From positions 62,001-126,000 of the forward strand of contig CAJFNJ010000021.1 of assembly GCA_904394705.1 (NCBI GenBank): 64,000 bases of DNA. The letters run 5' to 3'. The stretch's first letter is position 1. The number at the start of each line of letters is the position of its first letter. The DNA is from Avimicrobium caecorum (GTDB taxonomy: Bacteria > Bacillota > Clostridia > Oscillospirales > Ruminococcaceae). A program made the position numbers and the translations under genes. Below are positions 54,568 through 63,603 of this stretch, piece by piece. The notes beneath the pieces were generated by a model. The model was not told where the DNA came from. It ran no database searches and saw only the letters and a list, made by a program, of their open reading frames with translations.

Positions 54568-56031
54568 ATGGAACTGTATAAACTCAGTGCCGCCGAGCTT
54601 GCAAAAATGCTTCGGGAGGGCAAATGCACTTCCACCCAGATTCTGGATTCGATCTATGAGCGGATCGACGCTGTGGAAGATAAGGTAGAGGCTTTTGTCA
54701 CCATTACCAAGGAACAGGCCTATGCCAAGGCCAAGGAAATCGATGAGAAGTTCGCCAGAGGGGAGAAGCTCCATCCGCTGGCTGGTATTCCCATCGCCAT
54801 CAAGGATAATATCTGCACCAAGGATGTGCTGACCACCTGCTCGTCCAAGATGCTCTATAACTTTGTGCCGCCCTATGACGCAACTGTTATGCAGAAGCTG
54901 GGTGACTGCGGTGCCATTCTGGTGGGCAAGACCAACATGGACGAATTTGCCATGGGTTCTTCCACTGAAACCTCCTACTTCAAGAAGACCAAGAACCCCC
55001 GCGGTCTCGACCGTGTACCCGGCGGTTCTTCGGGCGGTTCGGCTGCTGCTGTTGCTGCCGGTGAGGCTCCCATTTCCCTGGGTTCGGATACCGGCGGTTC
55101 CATCCGTCAGCCTGCCAGCTTCTGCGGCGTAGTCGGCCTCAAGCCCACCTACGGTGCTGTATCCCGGTACGGCCTGGTGGCATTTGCCTCCTCGCTGGAC
55201 CAGATCGGTCCCTTCGGCCGTACTGTGGAAGACGTTGCCATGCTGTTCAGCGCTATCTGCGGCCGTGACCCCATGGACGCCACCTCTTCCAAGCATGAGC
55301 ATGAGGATGTAATGGCTGCCCTGAACGGCGATGTCAAGGGCCTGCGCATCGGTATCCCCGCTGAGTACTTCGGCGACGGTATCGACGCTGAGGTCAAGGA
55401 GAGCGTAATGGCTGCTGTCAAGAAGCTCGAGGAGCAGGGCGCCATTGTCAAGGAGATCAGCCTGCCCAGCACCAAGTATGCTCTGCCGGCTTACTACATC
55501 ATCGCTTCGGCAGAGGCTTCCTCCAACCTGGCCCGGTTTGACGGCGTCAAGTACGGCTACCGTGCCAAGGAGTTCACCGACCTCACCGATATGTATGAGC
55601 GCACCCGCAGCGAGGGCTTCGGCGAAGAGGTAAAGAGAAGAATCATGCTCGGCACCTTCGTACTGAGCTCCGGTTACTACGATGCTTACTACAACCGTGC
55701 CAAGCTGCTGCAGCGTCAGATCTCGGATGAGTTTGCCAAGGGCTTCGAGGAGTGCGATGTTATGATCACTCCCACATCGCCCAGCACCGCATTCAAGTTC
55801 GGCGCCAACTCCAGCGATCCGGTCAAGATGTATGCTGCGGATATCTGCACCATCAATGTCAATATTGCCGGTCTGCCGGGTATTTCGGTTCCCTGCGGCG
55901 TCGGCGCTGACGGTATGCCCATCGGCATGCAGATGATCGGCCCCAAGTTCTCGGAAGCTACTCTGCTGCGTACTGCGGCCAATTATGAGAAGATCTGCGG
56001 CGGCTTCGGCTCCGTGGCAGATCTGGACTAA
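54568..56031 (+). CDS. gatA: Asp/Glu-tRNA amidotransferase subunit A
   Basis: A 487-residue amidase-signature enzyme. Catalytic Lys is in AIKDNICTKD (about residue 79), the cis-Ser is in GGSSGGSAAAVAAG and the nucleophile Ser is in SDTGGSIRQPASFCG. It releases ammonia from glutamine for GatB. Biased codons suggest high expression. Starts after AGGAGG, 16 bases past gatC. Confidence 0.97.
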   Translation: MELYKLSAAELAKMLREGKCTSTQILDSIYERIDAVEDKVEAFVTITKEQAYAKAKEIDEKFARGEKLHPLAGIPIAIKDNICTKDVLTTCSSKMLYNFVPPYDATVMQKLGDCGAILVGKTNMDEFAMGSSTETSYFKKTKNPRGLDRVPGGSSGGSAAAVAAGEAPISLGSDTGGSIRQPASFCGVVGLKPTYGAVSRYGLVAFASSLDQIGPFGRTVEDVAMLFSAICGRDPMDATSSKHEHEDVMAALNGDVKGLRIGIPAEYFGDGIDAEVKESVMAAVKKLEEQGAIVKEISLPSTKYALPAYYIIASAEASSNLARFDGVKYGYRAKEFTDLTDMYERTRSEGFGEEVKRRIMLGTFVLSSGYYDAYYNRAKLLQRQISDEFAKGFEECDVMITPTSPSTAFKFGANSSDPVKMYAADICTINVNIAGLPGISVPCGVGADGMPIGMQMIGPKFSEATLLRTAANYEKICGGFGSVADLD

Positions 56032-56049
56032 CTAAAGGAGGACAACACA

Positions 56050-57489
56050 ATGGATTATGAGATCGTCGTTGGCCTGGAAGTCCATGCCGAACTGAATACA
56101 CAAACCAAGATTTACTGCAGCTGCAAGAACTCCTTCGGCTCGGAAGTAAACTCCAACTGCTGCCCGGTCTGCACCGGTATGCCCGGTTCGCTGCCGGTAC
56201 TGAATGAGAAGGTTGTTGACTATGCAATCCGCATGGGTCATGCTCTGGGCTGCAAGATCAACAATGTCTGCAAGCAGGACCGTAAGAATTACTTCTATCC
56301 TGACCTGCCCAAGGCCTATCAGATTTCCCAGTATGATGTTCCGCTGTGCGAGCATGGTCATCTGGACATTATCATGGACGAGGAAGGCAATACCAAGAGC
56401 ATCGGCGTAACCCGTATCCACATCGAGGAAGACGCCGGTAAGCTGCTCCATTCCGACCGTTTCGCCGGCTCGCTGGTTGACCTCAACCGCTGCGGCGTTC
56501 CGCTGATTGAGATCGTTTCTGAGCCGGACATCCGTTCCTCCAAGGAAGCCAAGAGCTATCTGGACGGCATCCGTGCCATTCTGGGCTACCTGGACATCTC
56601 CGACTGTAAGATGCAGGAAGGCTCCATCCGCTGCGATGTCAACGTATCGGTTCGTCCCAAGGGCAGCGATACCTTCGGCACCCGTGTGGAGATGAAGAAC
56701 GTCAACTCCTTCAGCGCTGCCGAGCGTGCTATCGACTATGAGGCAGCCCGTCAGATCGCTGTTCTGGAAAAGGGCGGCGTTGTTCTGCAGGAGACCCGCC
56801 GTTGGGACGATGTGCACGGCGTCAACGAAGTACTCCGTTCCAAGGAGGACGCTCAGGACTACCGGTACTTCCCGGACCCGGACCTGCTGACCATCGTTGT
56901 GGATGAAGAGCATGTGGAAGAGCTGCGCCGTTCCATTCCGGAGCTGCCGGTTCACCGTCTGCAGCGGTATCTGAAGGACTACGGCCTGCCGTACTTCGAT
57001 TCCAACCTGCTGGTGGAGAACGTGGACAAGGCTGAGTTCTTTGAAAAGACTGCTGCCCTGGGTGCTGCTCCCAAGAGCGTAACAAACTGGCTGCTGGGTG
57101 ATGTTACCAAGGTGCTCAACGAGAAGAACTGCCTGCTCTCGGATACCAAGCTGACCCCTGAAAAGCTGGCTGAGATGATCGCTCTGATCGACAAGAAGGA
57201 GATCTCCAACAACGCCGGTAAGACCGTCCTGGATGAGATCATCTTCTCGGACAAGACCCCGGCTCAGGTTGTAGAAGAGAAGGGCCTCCGTCAGATCAGC
57301 GACAGTTCCTTCCTGGAGAAGGTAGCTGATGAGGTTCTGGCTGCCAATCCTAAGGCCGTAGAGGACTACAAGAAGGGCAAGACCAATGTAGTCGGCTTCC
57401 TGGTAGGACAGTGCATGCGCGCTTCCAAGGGCCAGGGCAATCCCACTACACTCCGTGAGATCATGGAGAAGAAGCTGGCAGCCCTGTAA
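56050..57489 (+). CDS. gatB: Asp/Glu-tRNA amidotransferase subunit B
   Basis: A 479-residue GatB with VGLEVHAELNTQTKIYC, FYPDLPKAYQISQYD and the C-terminal YqeY-like tRNA-binding tail (KTNVVGFLVGQCMRASKGQ). It phosphorylates and amidates the misacylated tRNA. Last of gatCAB, closed by a terminator. Indirect Gln-tRNA formation is therefore expected. Confidence 0.97.
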   Translation: MDYEIVVGLEVHAELNTQTKIYCSCKNSFGSEVNSNCCPVCTGMPGSLPVLNEKVVDYAIRMGHALGCKINNVCKQDRKNYFYPDLPKAYQISQYDVPLCEHGHLDIIMDEEGNTKSIGVTRIHIEEDAGKLLHSDRFAGSLVDLNRCGVPLIEIVSEPDIRSSKEAKSYLDGIRAILGYLDISDCKMQEGSIRCDVNVSVRPKGSDTFGTRVEMKNVNSFSAAERAIDYEAARQIAVLEKGGVVLQETRRWDDVHGVNEVLRSKEDAQDYRYFPDPDLLTIVVDEEHVEELRRSIPELPVHRLQRYLKDYGLPYFDSNLLVENVDKAEFFEKTAALGAAPKSVTNWLLGDVTKVLNEKNCLLSDTKLTPEKLAEMIALIDKKEISNNAGKTVLDEIIFSDKTPAQVVEEKGLRQISDSSFLEKVADEVLAANPKAVEDYKKGKTNVVGFLVGQCMRASKGQGNPTTLREIMEKKLAAL

Positions 57490-57516
57490 TTCGGCACAAT
57501 CGGCACATTATATACA

Positions 57517-57556
57517 AAACCGGACAAAAAAGCCACTGCTTTTGTCCGGTTTTTTC
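57517..57556 (+). terminator. terminator of gatCAB
   Basis: AAAACCGGACAAAA-loop-TTTTGTCCGGTTTTTT, a 14-bp stem. Confidence 0.85.
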
Positions 57557-57576
57557 GTTGCCGGAAGCCCCGGGGC

Positions 57577-57605
57577 TTGATTCTTATATCGATCCATTGT
57601 AAAAT
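57577..57605 (+). promoter_or_regulatory. promoter of the flavodoxin/ferredoxin gene
   Basis: TTGATT (57577-57582), 17 bases, TAAAAT (57600-57605). Confidence 0.55.
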
Positions 57606-57678
57606 ATAAGGGAAGTTCTGTACCAGTATCCGGTGGGTAAACGGATGCAGTTTGGTCAGACCGGAAGGAGTTTGAATT

Positions 57679-58467
57679 ATGGAAATCACTCGTGTCAACC
57701 TCGTCTATTTCAGCCCCACTCAGACCACCCGCAAGACTCTGAGAGCAATGGCTTCTGCTTTCTCTGTGGAGGTCAAGGAGTATGATGTCACCACCAACCG
57801 GGAGATCGAAATCCCCGTATTCGGTGCTGATGAGCTGGTCATTGCCGGTGTGCCGGTCTATGGCGGACGCATCCCGCTGCTGGTAGAGCCTTTCTTCCAG
57901 GGCCTGAAGGCCAATGGCACTCCTGCCGCTGTGGTAGGTGTATACGGCAACCGTCACTATGACGATGCTGTTCTGGAGCTGGCTGACTATCTCCGGGAAG
58001 ATGGCTTTGTTGTCTGCGCTGGCGCTGCCTGCCTGGCAGAGCATTCCTTCGGGCATGAAATCGCCACTGGTCGTCCCGATGCAGAGGATCTGGCTAAGGC
58101 CAAGGAGTTCGGCGAGGCTCTGCGCAAGAAGCTGGAAGCTGCTGAAGATGCCGGTAAGCTCACTGCTCCGGAGATCCCGGGCAACCGTCCTTACAAGGCC
58201 AGAGGTACTGCTCCCAACACCGCAGCTCCCAAGACCACTGACGCCTGCATCAAGTGCGGCATCTGCGTCAAGAACTGCCCTGTTGGCATCATCGATCCGG
58301 CAGATCCCAGCCACATCACCGATGTATCCAAGTGCCAGCGCTGCTTCAGCTGCGTAAAGAAGTGCCCGAAGCAGGCCAAGTACTTTGACGCTGAGGGTAT
58401 CCTCAAGGGTATGGCAATGCTCAAGGCCAACTGCGCTGCCCGCCGTGAGCCGGAGTTCTTCCTGTAA
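57679..58467 (+). CDS. EFR1-type flavodoxin-ferredoxin fusion
   Basis: A 262-residue protein. The N-terminal flavodoxin-like half (about 1-165) has YFSPTQTTRKTLRA as FMN phosphate loop and AGVPVYGGRIP. The C-terminal half has two 4Fe-4S motifs, CIKCGICVKNCP (about 191-202) and CQRCFSCVKKCP (about 216-227). It should pass single electrons between FMN and Fe-S carriers. Strong GCT/GTA codon bias suggests high expression. It stands alone between two terminators. Confidence 0.9.
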   Translation: MEITRVNLVYFSPTQTTRKTLRAMASAFSVEVKEYDVTTNREIEIPVFGADELVIAGVPVYGGRIPLLVEPFFQGLKANGTPAAVVGVYGNRHYDDAVLELADYLREDGFVVCAGAACLAEHSFGHEIATGRPDAEDLAKAKEFGEALRKKLEAAEDAGKLTAPEIPGNRPYKARGTAPNTAAPKTTDACIKCGICVKNCPVGIIDPADPSHITDVSKCQRCFSCVKKCPKQAKYFDAEGILKGMAMLKANCAARREPEFFL

Positions 58468-58491
58468 TCCGCAAATCCTTTATAGCCCATC

Positions 58492-58519
58492 AAAGCCCTG
58501 GATTTCCAGGGCTTTTTTA
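58492..58519 (+). terminator. terminator of the flavodoxin/ferredoxin gene
   Basis: AAAGCCCTGG-attt-CCAGGGCTTT followed by TTT. Confidence 0.85.
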
Positions 58520-58537
58520 TTTTGCCCGAAAGCATGG

Positions 58538-58581
58538 CCTGTCCGGTTCTAACCCGGCGGGGACAGGCATATAAGTGGAGT
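58538..58581 (+). promoter_or_regulatory. likely spoIIIA promoter region with inverted repeat
   Basis: CCTGTCC (58538-58544) and GGACAGG (58561-58567) flank a GGTT/AACC inner pair. Overlapping the right arm, CATATAAG (58567-58574) is close to the sigma-E -10 CATACANT. The -35 is not convincing. Sigma-E control is known for spoIIIA in Bacillus. Confidence 0.35.
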
Positions 58582-58600
58582 GTAAAGGAGCTGAAAAATC

Positions 58601-59530
58601 ATGGGAACACCAAATACCAGAGAATTTGATGAGGTGCTGCGCAGTCTGTGCAGTCCCTGGCGGGAAGAACTTGACCGCCTGGAGCCGGGGAAGAAGGCGA
58701 TAGTCAGTGAGCTGCGCTTCCGGACCGGATGCCCGATGAGCCTGACCATCCGGGGAGAGCCCTGGTTCATGGATCAGCAGGGGCTTCTGCAGAAAGCTCC
58801 GGTCAGGACTGCCCGCAGGCCTACTCAGTCCGAAATGGATGAACTGGTTGCCGCCCTCTGTGACTATTCGGTCCATACCCATGCCCAGGAGATTCGGGAG
58901 GGCTATATCAGCATACCGGGTGGAAGCCGGGCAGGACTTTGCGGACAGGCTGTCCTGAGCGGCGGGGAGATCAAAGGCATCGAGCAGGTCACCTCGCTGA
59001 ATATCCGTATTGCCCGGGAAATTCCCGGCGTGGCAGCCCCACTGATGGAAGCTGTGCTCTCCATGCGCTATGGAATGCTGATCTATGGCCCGCCGGGATC
59101 GGGCAAAACCACCCTGCTCAAGGATCTGATCCGTCAGCTGGCGGGCGGGGCACATGGGTACCATACAGTAGCGGCGGCGGACGAGAGGGGAGAGCTGCAT
59201 CTGGACCAGACCGGGCTGGTGACTCTGGACCGCCTGCTCGGGTACCCCAAGCATCTGGCAGTGACCCACGCTGCCCGCACCCTGGCACCGGAGTACATCA
59301 TCTGTGATGAGATCGGCACCGAGGAGGAGGTCCGTGCCATGAGCTATGCGCTGGGCACCGGCGTCAAACTGATCGCCACTGTCCATGCTGGTTCCCCGGA
59401 GGAGTTCCGGGAGAGAAGGATCACCCGGGAGCTGACCAAGGCGGGATTATTCGACTGGTTCGCGCAGCTGGATTCGGGCAGAAATCCCTGTAATGTACTT
59501 CAGCTTTACAGCAAAAAGGAGGCCTGCTGA
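58601..59530 (+). CDS. spoIIIAA: stage III sporulation protein AA (ATPase)
   Basis: A 309-residue secretion-type ATPase with Walker A GPPGSGKTTLLKD (about residue 165), LRFRTGCPMSL near the start and LAPEYIICDEIGTEEEV. It powers the SpoIIIA channel between mother cell and forespore. Start ATG follows AAAGGAG. First gene of the eight-gene operon. Confidence 0.95.
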   Translation: MGTPNTREFDEVLRSLCSPWREELDRLEPGKKAIVSELRFRTGCPMSLTIRGEPWFMDQQGLLQKAPVRTARRPTQSEMDELVAALCDYSVHTHAQEIREGYISIPGGSRAGLCGQAVLSGGEIKGIEQVTSLNIRIAREIPGVAAPLMEAVLSMRYGMLIYGPPGSGKTTLLKDLIRQLAGGAHGYHTVAAADERGELHLDQTGLVTLDRLLGYPKHLAVTHAARTLAPEYIICDEIGTEEEVRAMSYALGTGVKLIATVHAGSPEEFRERRITRELTKAGLFDWFAQLDSGRNPCNVLQLYSKKEAC

Positions 59531-60027
59531 TGCGCTTTCTGGGAGCTGCAAGCCTCGCGCTGGCTGTGCTGATGATCGGGCTTTCGTCCATACAGACAGA
59601 GCTGTCAAGGCAATCCCTTTACAGCCTTTCCACGGCATTCTGGAGCGAATTCCGGCGTCTTCTTGCCGATACGCATGTTCCTCCGGGAGAGATTCTCCGG
59701 CGGCTGTCCGGGTTTGCAAGGTACCGGGAGTTGGACTTTGTGTCGGGAACTCTGCAGCTTCTCCGGGAGCACCGGTTTCAGGAGGCCTACCGTCTGGCAC
59801 TGGAACAGAGTCAGGTGCGTTCTCTGGAACTCTATCCGCTGCTCTGCCAGGCCGGGGAAATCCCGGGAACAGTGAGCCTGGAGCATCAGCTGGAACAGCT
59901 GGATGCCCTTCTCGCCCGGATGCGGGAGATCACCGCTGCCCACCAGCAGCGCATCGATTCGTCCCTCCGGCTCTGGCACAGTCTCAGCGTCTTTGGGGCA
60001 CTGTTTGTCTTTATTTTTCTCATTTAG
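59530..60027 (+). CDS. spoIIIAB: stage III sporulation protein AB
   Basis: A 165-residue membrane protein with N- and C-terminal hydrophobic helices and a charged, coiled middle (LSRQSLYSLSTAFWSEFRR; LEQLDALLARMREITAAHQ). It resembles the T2SS/T4P GspF-like platform part. Start overlaps the spoIIIAA stop (TGATG). Confidence 0.9.
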   Translation: MRFLGAASLALAVLMIGLSSIQTELSRQSLYSLSTAFWSEFRRLLADTHVPPGEILRRLSGFARYRELDFVSGTLQLLREHRFQEAYRLALEQSQVRSLELYPLLCQAGEIPGTVSLEHQLEQLDALLARMREITAAHQQRIDSSLRLWHSLSVFGALFVFIFLI

Positions 60028-60042
60028 GGAGGATTCCGAACT

Positions 60043-60237
60043 ATGAATGTCGATCTGATTTTCCGTATTGCTGCCATTGGCATCATTGTTGCGGTGCTCA
60101 ACCAGCTTCTGGTGCGGTCGGGTCGGGAGGAACAGGCCATGATGGTGACCCTTGCCGGCCTGATCACCGTCCTGCTTATGATGGTCTATGAGATCAACAC
60201 CCTGTTCACCACGGTGAAAACCGTGTTCGGGCTCTGA
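60043..60237 (+). CDS. spoIIIAC: stage III sporulation protein AC
   Basis: A 64-residue protein of two TM helices (IFRIAAIGIIVAVLNQLLV; MMVTLAGLITVLLMMVYEI). Standard length and position for SpoIIIAC, a membrane part of the feeding-tube channel. Confidence 0.93.
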   Translation: MNVDLIFRIAAIGIIVAVLNQLLVRSGREEQAMMVTLAGLITVLLMMVYEINTLFTTVKTVFGL

Positions 60238-60241
60238 GGCT

Positions 60242-60631
60242 ATGTGGATCATAGCCGCTGCCGCCGCGGGACTGGTCGGCACTGTTCTGGCTCTGATCCT
60301 AGGGCAGTACCGCCCGGAATTCCGTATGCTGGTCACCGCTGCCGTCACCCTGCTGCTGATGGCGATGGTGCTGGAACAGCTTTCACCGGTGCTGGAACAG
60401 CTCCGCAGCACTATGGAGCTCACCGGGCTGACCGGGGACTATGCTGCCATCCTATTCAAAGCGGTGGGCATCTGTCTGCTGACCCAGCTGGCAGGAGATG
60501 TCTGCCGGGACTCCGGGGAGAGTTCCATCGCCTCCAAAATCGAGCTGGCAGGCCGTGCCGCCATCCTTCTGACTGCAATGCCGCTGATTCAGGAAGTGCT
60601 GGCCTGGGCCTGGGAACTGATGAATTTATAG
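60242..60631 (+). CDS. spoIIIAD: stage III sporulation protein AD
   Basis: A 129-residue protein with four hydrophobic helices and FKAVGICLLTQLAGDVCRDSG, the SpoIIIAD signature. Four bases separate it from spoIIIAC. Confidence 0.93.
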   Translation: MWIIAAAAAGLVGTVLALILGQYRPEFRMLVTAAVTLLLMAMVLEQLSPVLEQLRSTMELTGLTGDYAAILFKAVGICLLTQLAGDVCRDSGESSIASKIELAGRAAILLTAMPLIQEVLAWAWELMNL

Positions 60632-60643
60632 GAGATAAAAACC

Positions 60644-61777
60644 ATGAAACTGCGATTCCTTCTGATCCTGCCCTGGGTGCTGGCGCTGCTCCTGTCCTGC
60701 CGGGTCACCCTGGCAGACGACAGCTTTCCCATGTCGGCGGCAGACTACTTCGATACCGATGAGGTCACCGACGCGATCCCACAGGAGGGGCAGGAAGTGC
60801 TGGACGATCTGGGGGTTTCCGGCTGGTCGGAGGAGAGTCTTCTCTCGCTGACGCCGGAGCAGTTCCTGCATACCGCCTGGGAGGCCTTTGCGCAGGCGTT
60901 CCGGCAGCCGGCCCGGATGCTTGCGGTGCTGATGGGCGCCGCCCTGCTGACCATGCTGCTGGAGGGCACCCAGGATCTGCACACGGCCAAATCCATTCAG
61001 CCGGTATTCGGGGCTGTAACTGTCCTCTGCCTGGCGGCGGTGCTGTCCGTTCCGGTGCTGGACTGCCTGCGCTCCATCACCGAGGTAACCGATGGCGCCG
61101 CGGCTTTCCTCACCGCCTATATCCCGGTGATGACCGGGATTCTGCTCACAGCCGGACGCACCGCCTCCGCCGCCTCCTACAATACCCTGATGTTCCTGGG
61201 GTGTGAGGGTGCGGCGCTGCTGATCCGCAGTGTTTTTCTGCCGGTGGCAGGCATCCTGCTTGCCCTGGGGGTCACAGGGTCTGTCACAGGGGATCTCCGG
61301 CTGCAGGGCGTCGGAAAGATGATCCGCCGTGCTGCTGGCTGGGCGCTCGGCCTGGTGCTGATCCTGTTCATCGGGCTGATGACTCTGCAGACCTCTGTAT
61401 CAGCGGCAGCGGACACCATGACCGCCAAGTCCGCCAAATATCTGCTGGGCAGCCTGATTCCGGTGGTGGGATCTTCGGTTTCCGATGCGGTCATGGCGGC
61501 CCGGGGGTGCATTGACCTGATCCGCACCAGTGTGGGCGGTTTCGGGATTCTGGTAATCGCAGCCATCTTCCTGCTGCCGATGGTCCGGGTGCTGGCCTGG
61601 TACTGTGCTTTCAGCATCGGCTCCTTTCTGGGGGAGCTGCTGGGCGCCAAGGCGCTGCGCAGCCTGATGGACAGCTTTGCATCGGGGTTCGGGCTGCTGC
61701 TCTCCGCTCTGACCGCCTTTGCAGCTGTTTCTGCCGCCTGTACCGGCCTGCTGCTCTCGATGGGAGGTGCCGCATGA
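60644..61777 (+). CDS. spoIIIAE: stage III sporulation protein AE
   Basis: A 377-residue protein with an N-terminal signal sequence (LLILPWVLALLLSCRVTLA), an extracytoplasmic stretch and about seven TM helices, including ITEVTDGAAAFLTAYIPVMTGI. SpoIIIAE is the largest membrane part of the complex. It overlaps spoIIIAF by four bases. Confidence 0.93.
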   Translation: MKLRFLLILPWVLALLLSCRVTLADDSFPMSAADYFDTDEVTDAIPQEGQEVLDDLGVSGWSEESLLSLTPEQFLHTAWEAFAQAFRQPARMLAVLMGAALLTMLLEGTQDLHTAKSIQPVFGAVTVLCLAAVLSVPVLDCLRSITEVTDGAAAFLTAYIPVMTGILLTAGRTASAASYNTLMFLGCEGAALLIRSVFLPVAGILLALGVTGSVTGDLRLQGVGKMIRRAAGWALGLVLILFIGLMTLQTSVSAAADTMTAKSAKYLLGSLIPVVGSSVSDAVMAARGCIDLIRTSVGGFGILVIAAIFLLPMVRVLAWYCAFSIGSFLGELLGAKALRSLMDSFASGFGLLLSALTAFAAVSAACTGLLLSMGGAA

Positions 61778-62244
61778 TGGACGCTGTCCGCCAATGGGCA
61801 TTTTCACTCTGCGCTGCCGCCATGGCCTGCGCTGTAATCGAACTGCTGCTGCCCAGCAGTTCCCTTGCAAAGATGACCCGCCTGGCTCTGTCGGTATTCT
61901 TCCTCTGTGTCCTGATCCAGCCCCTTGGTCTGGAAGCGCACCGGAGTGAAATCTCTCTGAAAACCGGGCAGGGCATGGAGCAGGCGGAGGAATACGCCGC
62001 TGAAATTTCCGGGCGGATCGGGGAGGACCTGTCCGGTTCGGTACGCAGTGCGGTGGAGGAGGAACTGGCTTTGATCGGGCTATCCCCGGCGGAATATGAG
62101 CTCGAGATCGGACTGGGATCAGAACAGGTCCTTGTGACCGTCCTGCTTCCAAAGGACAGCACCGCGGACCCGGCAGAAATCTCGGATTGTCTGGAACAGG
62201 ACCCCATGATCCAAACCAATGTGATAAAGGAGGAAGCAGAATGA
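61774..62244 (+). CDS. spoIIIAF: stage III sporulation protein AF
   Basis: A 156-residue protein with two N-terminal TM helices and a ring-building-motif-like soluble domain (LALIGLSPAEYELEIGLG). SpoIIIAF forms rings in the septal channel. Overlaps spoIIIAG by four bases. Confidence 0.9.
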   Translation: MMDAVRQWAFSLCAAAMACAVIELLLPSSSLAKMTRLALSVFFLCVLIQPLGLEAHRSEISLKTGQGMEQAEEYAAEISGRIGEDLSGSVRSAVEEELALIGLSPAEYELEIGLGSEQVLVTVLLPKDSTADPAEISDCLEQDPMIQTNVIKEEAE

Positions 62245-62822
62245 GTCAAACAGATCCGGGCACCCTGATGGAGCGCCTGCGGGACGGCTTCCGGCGTCTG
62301 ACCGAAAACCGCATGAACCTGATTCTGATTTGTGCAGTCACAGGGATAATTCTCATTGCGGCATCATATATATGGGACGAACAGGCAGAACCAGCGGAAT
62401 CGGTGAGCGATGCCGGCACGCTGCTGTCTGCCGATACCCGGACCCTGGAACAGCGGCTGAGTGAAATGGTCTCCCGGATCGATGGGGCAGGACGCAGCTG
62501 TGTGATGGTCACCATGGACAGCACACGGGAAGCGGTCTACGCCCAGGATCTCCGGGAAACGGAGGACACCAGTTCTTCCAGCGAGTCCGGACGGACCACC
62601 GAAAGCGGGAATATCAGCCGGGAACAGACGCATATCCTGATGGACAGAGGCTCCGGCGAGGAACCACTGGTGGAAAAACAGATCGAGCCGCAGGTGCGCG
62701 GCGTCATGATCCTGTGTGAAGGTGCGGAAAACCCGGTTGTAGAACAGCGGGTGACCGAGGCTGTCAAAACTGTGCTTGGCATTCCGGCATCACGAATCTG
62801 CGTTGAGAAAATTTCAAACTGA
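62241..62822 (+). CDS. spoIIIAG: stage III sporulation protein AG
   Basis: A 193-residue protein with one TM helix (MNLILICAVTGIILIAASYI) and an outer domain with SRIDGAGRSCVMVTMDST and VRGVMILCEGAENP. In Bacillus it makes the large 30-mer ring. Start ATG 62241 follows AAAGGAGG; upstream in-frame codons lie in spoIIIAF. Confidence 0.92.
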   Translation: MSQTDPGTLMERLRDGFRRLTENRMNLILICAVTGIILIAASYIWDEQAEPAESVSDAGTLLSADTRTLEQRLSEMVSRIDGAGRSCVMVTMDSTREAVYAQDLRETEDTSSSSESGRTTESGNISREQTHILMDRGSGEEPLVEKQIEPQVRGVMILCEGAENPVVEQRVTEAVKTVLGIPASRICVEKISN

Positions 62823-62836
62823 GGAGGAATACTCGT

Positions 62837-63397
62837 ATGAAAATCAAAAAGCCCACACTGCCCAAGGTAAAGATGAATATGGTGGTTGGTAAGCGGCAGA
62901 TCGTTCTGGCAGCTCTGGTCATGGGTCTGGGCTGTGCTGTGTATCTGAACTGGGAATACACCAAGATGGACACCAATATCGATACTGCCGTGGCGGAAAC
63001 CGGAAAGAACTACGGGGACGCGCAGTTTGTCAGCAGTGAGGAAGAGGACGCCTATTTTGCCGAGGCAAAGCTCTCCCGCACTAAGTCCCGGGACGAGGCA
63101 GCGGAAGCACTCAGTGAGATGTTGGCAGATGCCGAGCTGGAAGCCGATCAGAAAGCGGAACTGGCGATGAAGGCAGCGGAGCTGGCCCAGTCCATTGAGA
63201 TCGAGGGCAAGATGGAAAACCTGATCCAAGCCAAGGGCTTTGATGAATGCATGGTCTACTATGATACCGACCGGGTGGACATCGTAGTCAAGACGGACGG
63301 CCTCACCGATGATGAAGTGATGCAGATGCGGGATATTGCCATCCGGGAAACTTCGGTGCCGGTGGAGAACATCTCCATTGTGGAGATCAACAACTGA
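62837..63397 (+). CDS. spoIIIAH: stage III sporulation protein AH
   Basis: A 186-residue protein with a short Lys-rich cytoplasmic start, one TM helix (IVLAALVMGLGCAVYLNW) and a YscJ/FliF-like outer domain. A coiled acidic stretch (DEAAEALSEMLADAELEAD) lies between. It binds forespore SpoIIQ across the septum. Closed by a terminator. Confidence 0.93.
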   Translation: MKIKKPTLPKVKMNMVVGKRQIVLAALVMGLGCAVYLNWEYTKMDTNIDTAVAETGKNYGDAQFVSSEEEDAYFAEAKLSRTKSRDEAAEALSEMLADAELEADQKAELAMKAAELAQSIEIEGKMENLIQAKGFDECMVYYDTDRVDIVVKTDGLTDDEVMQMRDIAIRETSVPVENISIVEINN

Positions 63398-63406
63398 ATC
63401 CAGGAT

Positions 63407-63442
63407 ACAGACGGAGAAGGGCATTTTCCGTCTGTTTTTTTA
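63407..63442 (+). terminator. terminator of the spoIIIA operon
   Basis: ACAGACGGA-loop-TCCGTCTGT followed by T6. Confidence 0.8.
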
Positions 63443-63495
63443 TAAAAATTCATGTTCCGGCAACAAGTCTGACCCATTTATTTTTGTATTATAGG

Positions 63496-63523
63496 TTGAG
63501 AAACACGAAAAATATGGTATAAT
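63496..63523 (+). promoter_or_regulatory. promoter of the Asp23/Gls24 gene
   Basis: TTGAGA (63496-63501), 16 bases, TATAAT (63518-63523). Confidence 0.65.
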
Positions 63524-63534
63524 AACTTCAGAAG

Positions 63535-63575
63535 TTGTGCGCACAAAATGGTAAATTCGGAACTTGTACGCACAA
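63535..63575. promoter_or_regulatory. twin TTGTGCGCACAA palindromes, probable operator
   Basis: A perfect 12-bp palindrome TTGTGCGCACAA (63535-63546) and a near copy TTGTACGCACAA (63564-63575) lie 29 bases apart, just after the -10 box. They would block transcription if bound by a dimeric repressor. I do not recognise the regulator. Confidence 0.6.
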
Positions 63576-63603
63576 ATGTGATATAGAATCTATCCACAAG
63601 ACC

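Noticed and set aside
52182..63526. Shared GGTATAATAACTTC string upstream of ligA and the Asp23 gene as a common regulon
   Set aside because: Most of the match is the -10 box itself, and the rest is too short to separate from chance.
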